From assembly GCA_949126835.1 (NCBI GenBank), contig OX421505.1, forward strand, positions 9,935,783-9,999,782: a DNA stretch of 64,000 nucleotides, written 5' to 3'. The notes beneath the pieces were generated by a model. That model had not been told where the DNA came from and did not search any database. It saw nothing but the letters and a program-made list of their open reading frames with translations. This DNA is from Anisus vortex (Eukaryota; Mollusca; Gastropoda; Planorbidae). The position numbers and the translations under genes are program-made. Positions 57,680 through 64,000 of the stretch are shown here, in pieces (within the stretch, counting starts at the first letter, position 1; each line of letters begins with the position of its first letter).

Positions 57680-57959
57680 GACTATAATACACATGGACCG
57701 CTTGCTTTAGTATTTCTGCTGTATGATGACTCGAAAGACTGCTTTTCAGAATTCCCGATTCGAATAATACTTTGCACTTCCATTTTATTCAATCGCTTAA
57801 ATTTTCTCAATGAAAAATTAAAATTAAAATACAGCGGAAACATTTAAGAAACAAGGAAGTGCGTAGAAGTAATTTAAGACAGCCTTATTGGTTGCGCACG
57901 GAAAAAAAAAGTACATATAAGCCTTAAAATTAGAGCAAGCGGTCCATCTTATTATAGTC
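57680..57959. mobile_element. Inverted-repeat MITE, GACTATAA family copy 2
   Basis: 280 bp. Starts GACTATAATACACATGGACC and ends GCGGTCCATCTTATTATAGTC. TA dinucleotides flank both sides. A second, more decayed relative follows at about 57,980-58,225 (GATGGCTCGATTGCTTTA at its left, AAAGCAAGCGGCAGTC at its right). Confidence 0.77.
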
Positions 57960-58487
57960 TATGAAAATACCAAAGCGAGATGGCTCGATTGCTTTATTTT
58001 TAGAGCTTTACACTTGTTTTCTTCCGTGCGCGTTTTTTCCTAAACTTCCACAATTAAAAGACTTCCGTTGTATATAACTTTCGATTTTAATCTTAATTTT
58101 CCATTGAGAAAATCATAGCGAATTACTAAACCGGATGTCTAGAGGACCTAGTGCGATTGTGAATTCCGAAACTAAGTGTTTCAAGTTATCAAATAGCAGA
58201 ACTATCAAAGCAAGCGGCAGTCTGTGGAAATAGGCTACTACCAAATTTTAAAATCATTGAAATCACTTAACAAGAGAAGTCTTCTAACTGCGTATAATAT
58301 TAAAGGTAGGATGCGATAAACCTAAGTTTATAAAGGCTGCCGCTCGACCAACGTGCCACATAATGGCAATAACAGCACTCAACTCATTCAAAAAAGACAT
58401 TAAAGACAATCAAAAATTATATTTTTAAACAAAGTCATTGCTATCCACCAAGTGAAGCAACACACTCACAATGCTAATTATTTTATG

Positions 58488-59320
58488 TTTATTGCAGATT
58501 GAAATGTACAAAAAGAAATGTGTAAAACTGATTGCAGTAAGAAGTATGAACAACTTATATAAATATATTAATATACATATATAAAAACAAATAATACTTA
58601 TTGAGCACAGGAATGGACACTGTTCATTGACTAAATTAAACTTTTCATTATAAAGATTAGATTATGAAAAGGTTGGTTGCATTTAAGTTTGAACTACTGA
58701 GATTTGAATCTATATTTGCAGTGCTCATTGTTAAACAAAAATATAAAGGACAATTTTGAGGATAAAGTCGGCGATATGGGTTACCACTTTCCGGTTATCC
58801 GGTAGTTAAAATAGAATAAAAATGGGTGCTGACTTTCTCAAAAGAAAAAAATGAAATTTAAAAAAATAAAAAATTTCTTTATTTAAATTTTATTTTATGA
58901 TGTAGATCTATTATTTTAATTTTTTTATATATTTTTTTTTTTAATAGGAGAAATTCAAAATTGAAATTGTTATGAGTGTTGAGGAATGAGAATGTATACG
59001 TAATAATGTGCGTTAATATAATACAAAGTATAAATAAAGATAACTCTCATTATAAAAGTACAAAGTATTTGTATATAATTATATATATATACATTTCATT
59101 ATAAATGATACATTTATAAAAACAAACCAAAAATGTAAAAATAAAATCAGTTTCTTTTTTTGCCTACTTTTTTCTACTGTTTTTTTTTTGGAGGGGGGGG
59201 GGGCTGCACTAGCTTAGGTGCATATAGTTTAGCTTTAAATGCATATTTAAAATTATTTCCTTTATTGGCTCGGCTTCCTTGCACTTTAAATCGGGACCCA
59301 AGATTGAACAAAATCAAAGC
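58488..59320 (-). other. Probable 3' UTR of the EF-hand gene
   Basis: AT-rich sequence from the stop codon to the AATAAA complement TTTATT at 58,488-58,493, free of recognised transposons. Other TTTATT sites occur near 58,878. The end is inferred. Confidence 0.4.
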
Positions 59321-59522
59321 TTATTGTTTGAGCTGGGCCTTGAGAAACTCCTCGTAGCTTATTTTGCCGTCTTTATTGGTGTCCATCTGATCCACCTTTT
59401 TGCGCATTTCCGGTGTGATGTCGAGGCCGATTTTTTCCAGGCCTTTCAACACCTCGGTCTTGGAGGCGATGGCATTTCCGTCTGCGTCAAAGCATGCAAA
59501 AAGTTTTCTCCAAGAGTCGGTT
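59321..59522 (-). CDS. EF-hand gene coding exon 4 and stop
   Basis: Residues 122-188, with loops 3 and 4, ending SYEEFLKAQLKQ and TAA at 59,323-59,321. Acceptor TTCCAG. Confidence 0.95.
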
Positions 59523-62500
59523 CTGGAAAATTAAAGAAGATTTGACTAAATCAGCATTCAATGTACATAAAGTTACGATTATATAGATCTATATGTCTCA
59601 TAATTCACGCAATGTACAGAAAGTTACGATTATATAGATCTATGTCTCATAATTCACACAATGTACAGAAAGTTACGATTATATAGATCTATGTCTCATA
59701 ATTCACACAATGTACAGAAAGTTACGATTATATAGATCTATGTCTCATAATTCACACAATGTACAGAAAGTTACGATTATATAGATCTATGTCTCATAAT
59801 TCACACAATGTACAGAAAGTTACGATTATATAGATCTAAATGTCTCATAATTCACACAATGTACAGAAAGTTACGATTATATAGATCTATGTCTCATAAT
59901 TCACACAATGTACAGAAAGTTACGATTATATAGATCTATGTCTCATAATTCACACAATGTACAGAAAGTTACGATTATATAGATCTAAATGTCTCATAAT
60001 TCACGCAATGTACAGAAAGTTACGATTATATAGATCTAAATGTCTCATAATTTACACAATGTACAGAAAATTACGATTATATAGATCTATATGTTATAAT
60101 TCACAGGGTTAAAGATATAAACTCTACATCCAGAATAGATCTGTCATTCTGTCATCAAACGTAATGGAGTCAACTGTATGTGTATGTGTGTGTGCTTGTT
60201 TGTCTGTTTGTTACATCTCCCCAGACATTTCACCTGGCCGTAAAACACAACAAAATTCTTCTGCTAACAGAGCGGTAAATAAAAGCGAGAATAAAATAAA
60301 TCTCTTTTTTTTTAGTCCAAAACATCAGTAGTATCCCTTCCCATATCAAGCTAAAACAATACCTAACCGTAAAGTATAGAGGTCTATAGTCTATAAAGTA
60401 TATATATATTTATATAAAGTATATAAAGTAGGAGCTAATTGATCCAGTTCCGGTAGCCACGATATAAATAGGTAATCCCCTCGGACCAGATTGATCCATA
60501 GGGCCAGTGGAGCAGTGTTCAGTGGCCACGTCACTCAAGGAGATTATAGGGCCAGCACAATACCGAGCCGCTTTGATATACCGGATCGAATTCACGCGGT
60601 GGACACCTGTTACTGCAAATAAACTAATGTAGGTTGGCTACGGGCGAGTTGACGGAAGCAGAAAATCTCATTAGCATAATGTATTCCTTGGTTGTGTGTC
60701 CTGTATGAATGCCAACGTTCAACGTTCATATGGATAAAAACGCTTGAGTCAAACCACCAATTGTGTACATAACAACATCTTTGTACAATGTACACACACA
60801 TCAAGTACTCACTCTGAGCTGATGCTGTTATCAAGCATCAAGTTTATGTACTGGTCCAAAGTCATGCTGGAACCGTCTTCCATTCCTTTATCTTTCCAGA
60901 TTTTCTGAAATAAAAAAATACATACTAAACCTGTTACACAAACGTAAAAACATAGAGTGCTGTGAAACATAGGCATGCTGTTGAATATATACATAAATAC
61001 ATTGATAGATAGATTGATAGATAAATAGATACAAAGGTATGTAGGTATGTATTATGTAGGTAGGTAGGTATGCATATATGTAGGTAGGTATGTGGGTAGG
61101 TAGGTAGGCAGATATGTAAGTAGATATATGATTAAATGGATATATAGTTAGATATATAGATAATAGTTGGGTAGGTAAGTAGGTGTGTAGATAGTTATGT
61201 AGGTAAATAGGCAGGCCAAGATACGTAGTTAGGGAGGAAGGTATGAAGATAGGTAGGTAGATTAGTAGGTAGATATGTAGGTAATGCGAGTGAGTAGCAG
61301 ACATCATCATATTGAGCTCTCAGTCTCTACCCGTCTCTACATTTGTCTTTCAATCAGTCTGCGGAGTATCTTTTTATCTTAACCCTTACAGTCCCGAGCG
61401 CGTATATAGCGGAACTGAAGGCAGCATAGATAGAAGTAGGTCGGTACGGGAAGGGTTAACCTTTTTTTTTTCATCAGTCAGGGTATTGTGTTCTTCTTAT
61501 GGCATCCTATAACGAACGCTATAAACCAGATCTACCAATCACAATAGCCATTGTTTTTGGTTGTTTATAACGAAATAAATGTGTTCTGAAAACAATAAAC
61601 AACGTGACGAGCCACAAGCTAGACAGATACAACCTTGACCTGTGACCTTCTTATGTCGGTAAATACATTAAAACGAAGCTTTTGCGAACGTACAATTTCT
61701 CAACCGCAGTGGACATTTCTAGAATGAAAAATAATCTATGAATATATTTTATAACAACAACAGCTAACGGTAATAAAGTTAATGCACATATTAGCTTAGG
61801 TAGCGCTACCAGGTGTGTTTTTCCTATTGCAACCACTTAATTTGTTTCCTTCTAGTCAATGTCAGGGCTATTGATTTATTTCTTTATCTGTTTTGTCTTG
61901 ATATGGTTGAAACCGAAAATACATTTCTAATGACAACCCACGATTAGTCCACAAATAGGAAAACACCCTTAACGCAAAAAACAACAACAATCAACACATA
62001 ATTTATTTTGTTTAAAAACATTATCATGCCCAGACATTTACAAAAACGTGAAGCTATTGTTTATTTTTAAATAACAACAATGTTAGAGAATGGCCTTCAG
62101 TGTGGAATGTAGTTGTGTGGCCTTGTGCTTAAGTAGGTCACAGAAACCAATTAAGATTCTACAGTCTTAATGGACTTACAAGAAATAGCTGTAGAGTCTA
62201 GATTGGAGAGTATAGGTCTAGATCTAGCAGATGTTACGACTAAGCTTACACTTCTCAATAATTAAAACAACACATTTTCTGATACAAATTTTAATACTAA
62301 GCCCATTTATCTGTAGATTGCTGGCTTATGAACAATCTCTTAAATCACAATTTAGAATTAGACGATTTAGGCTCATACTTTGCCAGACATTTAAAAAAAA
62401 AAATATATTTTAGATAAAGAACGATAAACCTTATTTCCATTGATTTCTTTTGGTACTTAGCCACTCTAGGCTCAACCTTGAGAGTTTTAGCTCACAGCTC

Positions 62501-63969
62501 AATGGGATTTCTAGTCTGGTTTTCTGTTTTGTTTTTATTTTTCAAAAGTTATAAATGAGGGTATTTATGTTAATGTAATATGAAAAAAGGTGTGTGTCTG
62601 TGAGGGGGGGGGGGAATTGAGAATTTACTTGATGTTTTATAGTAAAGAAAATGTTCCATTATTGTGGCAAGATACCCTACTATTTAGAAATCCATGGCAG
62701 ATGTTACGATTTCTGCAGGATTGTTGAATATATAAACGTGTTTTTGTAAGTGTCCATAAAAGGGCATGCAGTACATCTGAAGATCAGGACCTTTTAGACA
62801 GGCTTGATGGGTGGGGGTGGGAGCTGGGGAAGAAACAGGTTCTGGTGAATCAGCCAATTAGTGAACTCACCTCAATCATAGGGATTCCTTGGGGATAACC
62901 CAGTAACATCATCAGCCTTGTGAACTCTTCTTTCGTCAGAGAGTTGTCTTTGTTGACGTCACCCAGGGACCGGAACTCTGGTGGTGTTGAAACAACAAAA
63001 GTGAGAAAGTGAGTTGTGCTACTTTGGGAACTTCTTTTCTTCATTGCAGTGCAGATGTCAATTTTTAAATAGAAGACCTCACAACTACTTTGAGATTCAT
63101 CACTCTAATCCTCCACCCCGCCATTTCCTTTCCCCACCTTATGTTGGCCATTCTCATCCGTTGGCACATTAGATCAGATCCGCTAAGCTGATCCCAGGGT
63201 TACCATTGCCTCTCTATCTTTTTTTACCCACCCATCCATCCAAACGTGAATCTTCTATTTGTCTATCAATCAATCAATCTTGCTATCAATCTATCTGTAT
63301 TTCTATCAATCTATAAATCAATATATCTAAACATCTACCCCCTATCTCTCTCTATCTATCTATATTTCTATCTACTATCTATAATTATATCTAAATTTTA
63401 CCCAATTATCTGTCCATATTTCTATCACTCTATCAATTTGTCTATCTATATTTCTATCCATCTATCAATTCCAATATATCAATGCAGACATTCATCTATG
63501 TCTTTTCTATCCATATATACATACTCCATTGCTCTCATATCCATCTTCTTTCAATTAATCTATCTATCTGTATTTCTATCCGCCCATCCATCCACCAGAT
63601 ATCCATTTTCGTTAAAGGCCTTTTTATCTATTTTCTTGTCTAACCATCTATCAATATATCTGCCCATCTATTAATATATCTGTCCATCCAACAAACGTAT
63701 AATATTCTAGATCTAGCTCTATTAGTCTAGCCATCTATGCATCTATATATTTATCTATTACTAACTTTTTTTTGTGTCAGTTTCTTCCAGTTGTCTCCCT
63801 TACCTGCGGCGTAAAGTAGTTTTCTGGTTTCTTGTGTCAGTTCCGGTATTTGGATTGGCGCCTCTGTCTTGCTGTTGCCTTTTTGCTTCTTCTTGTCTTT
63901 TTTCTTCCCATCCGAATCTTTCGTCCCGCTAGAGTCTTTCTTCCGTCTGAAGAAGCGCAGAAAACTCAT
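59321..63969 (-). CDS. EF-hand calcium-binding protein, 188 residues (4 coding exons)
   Basis: Exons 63804-63969, 62871-62977, 60813-60904 and 59321-59522, with GT-AG junctions and matching phases, give 188 residues. Residues 1-35 are a highly basic, Lys-rich leader beginning MSFLRFFRRKK, which could bind acidic membranes or nucleic acid. It is followed by four EF-hand-like units. Loop 1 (62-73, DVNKDNSLTKEE) is canonical. Unit 2 (about 96-108) is degenerate. Loop 3 (134-145, DADGNAIASKTE) has acidic ligands but lacks the position-6 glycine and the hydrophobic position 8. Loop 4 (169-180, DTNKDGKISYEE) is canonical. It therefore probably binds two or three Ca2+ ions, like calmodulin-like or sarcoplasmic calcium-binding proteins. 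The family is clear; the orthologue is not. No signal peptide or membrane segment is visible. The start ATG is 31 bases from the window edge, so the promoter is outside. Confidence 0.93.
59560..60108. repeat. 49-bp tandem repeat, about 11 units, in EF-hand gene intron 3
   Basis: The unit contains CACAATGTACAGAAAGTTAC, GATTATATAGATCTATG and TCTCATAATT. Units differ by CACGCAATG/CACACAATG and by a one- or two-base insertion at TCTA(AA)TG. Each unit carries the palindrome TAGATCTA. Confidence 0.95.
60472..60580 (-). mobile_element. SINE fragment, copy i, in EF-hand gene intron 3
   Basis: Shares TCGGACCAGATTGATCCATAG, the GAGCAGTGTTCA block and GCCAGCACAATACCGAGCCG with the family body. The tRNA head is not recognisable. 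Confidence 0.65.
60813..60904 (-). CDS. EF-hand gene coding exon 3
   Basis: Residues 92-122, KIWKDKGMEDGSSMTLDQYI onward. Carries the degenerate second unit. Acceptor TTTCAG, donor GA|GTGAGT. Confidence 0.9.
61005..61278. repeat. Degenerate GATA/GTAG microsatellite in EF-hand gene intron 2
   Basis: Interrupted tetranucleotide repeats (GATA, GTAG, TATG). The minus frame across it is tyrosine- and leucine-rich and is not coding. Confidence 0.9.
61300..62870. other. Intron 2 of the EF-hand gene, unique part
   Basis: No further exon or recognised transposon was seen. Contains a poly-G run near 62,603-62,612. Confidence 0.5.
62871..62977 (-). CDS. EF-hand gene coding exon 2
   Basis: Residues 56-91, EFRSLGDVNKDNSLTKEEF then GYPQGIPMIE. 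Carries canonical loop 1. Acceptor CACCAG, donor GAG|GTGAGT. Confidence 0.94.
63250..63765. repeat. Degenerate (TCTA)n in EF-hand gene intron 1
   Basis: Interrupted TCTA/TCAA tetranucleotides. The open plus frame is low-complexity Ser/Ile/Tyr/Leu sequence. Confidence 0.9.
63804..63969 (-). CDS. EF-hand gene coding exon 1
   Basis: Residues 1-55 plus one base: basic leader, then PELTQETRKLLYAA, the entering helix of EF-hand 1. Donor G|GTAAGG. An alternative upstream start cannot be excluded within the 31 bases that remain. Confidence 0.9.
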
Positions 63970-64000
63970 CCTGCCTTGTTGTGGGTGATTTTAATCTATG

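Larger units (their letters stand above)
55823..58487. other. Intergenic region between ATP6V1H and the EF-hand gene
   Basis: Contains the candidate 5' UTR exon, a LINE tail fragment (56,618-56,745), a 57-base poly-T run, and a MITE pair (57,680-about 58,225). A 76-bp piece at 57,615-57,690 resembles the family B WNGLP block. No further gene is seen. Confidence 0.5.

Overview
The window is eukaryotic nuclear DNA: AT-rich, with GT-AG introns, many microsatellites and poly-G/poly-C runs, short non-autonomous DNA transposons, a tRNA-derived SINE family and decayed non-LTR retrotransposons. The two genes and the repeat style fit an invertebrate, most likely a gastropod mollusc. That assignment is inference; no species can be named from the sequence alone.

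Two protein-coding genes were found, both on the minus strand. (1) A V-ATPase subunit H gene (ATP6V1H) occupies 43,140-55,800. All 15 coding exons can be placed, the splice phases agree at every junction, and the product is 475 residues. (2) An EF-hand calcium-binding protein gene occupies 59,321-63,969, with four coding exons and 188 residues. Its last coding exon lies about 3.5 kb upstream of the ATP6V1H start codon.

Positions 1-41,000 hold no gene I can support. They are a transposon and satellite landscape. It contains a broken RTE/Jockey-like LINE nested in another LINE tail (0.6-2.3 kb), a perfect 40-copy 16-bp satellite (5.6-6.2 kb), several hAT-type MITEs with 8-bp target duplications, about nine SINE copies, an L2/CR1-like LINE 3' half (30.6-31.7 kb), a family of short palindromic elements, a 2.5-kb stretch with twelve TAGGCCTA palindromes (36.9-39.4 kb), and a 25-bp satellite (40.0-40.9 kb).

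The most unusual structure is inside ATP6V1H. Intron 7 (46,830-50,469) is almost wholly a 32-bp minisatellite of about 103 copies. Its unit is the gene's own 3' splice site (branch-like TTCAT, pyrimidines, CCACAG) running into the first bases of exon 8. A 217-bp hAT-like MITE later inserted into the array. Intron 9 also carries a partial, internally rearranged duplicate of coding exon 13 that keeps its donor site. A 49-bp tandem repeat sits in intron 3 of the EF-hand gene.
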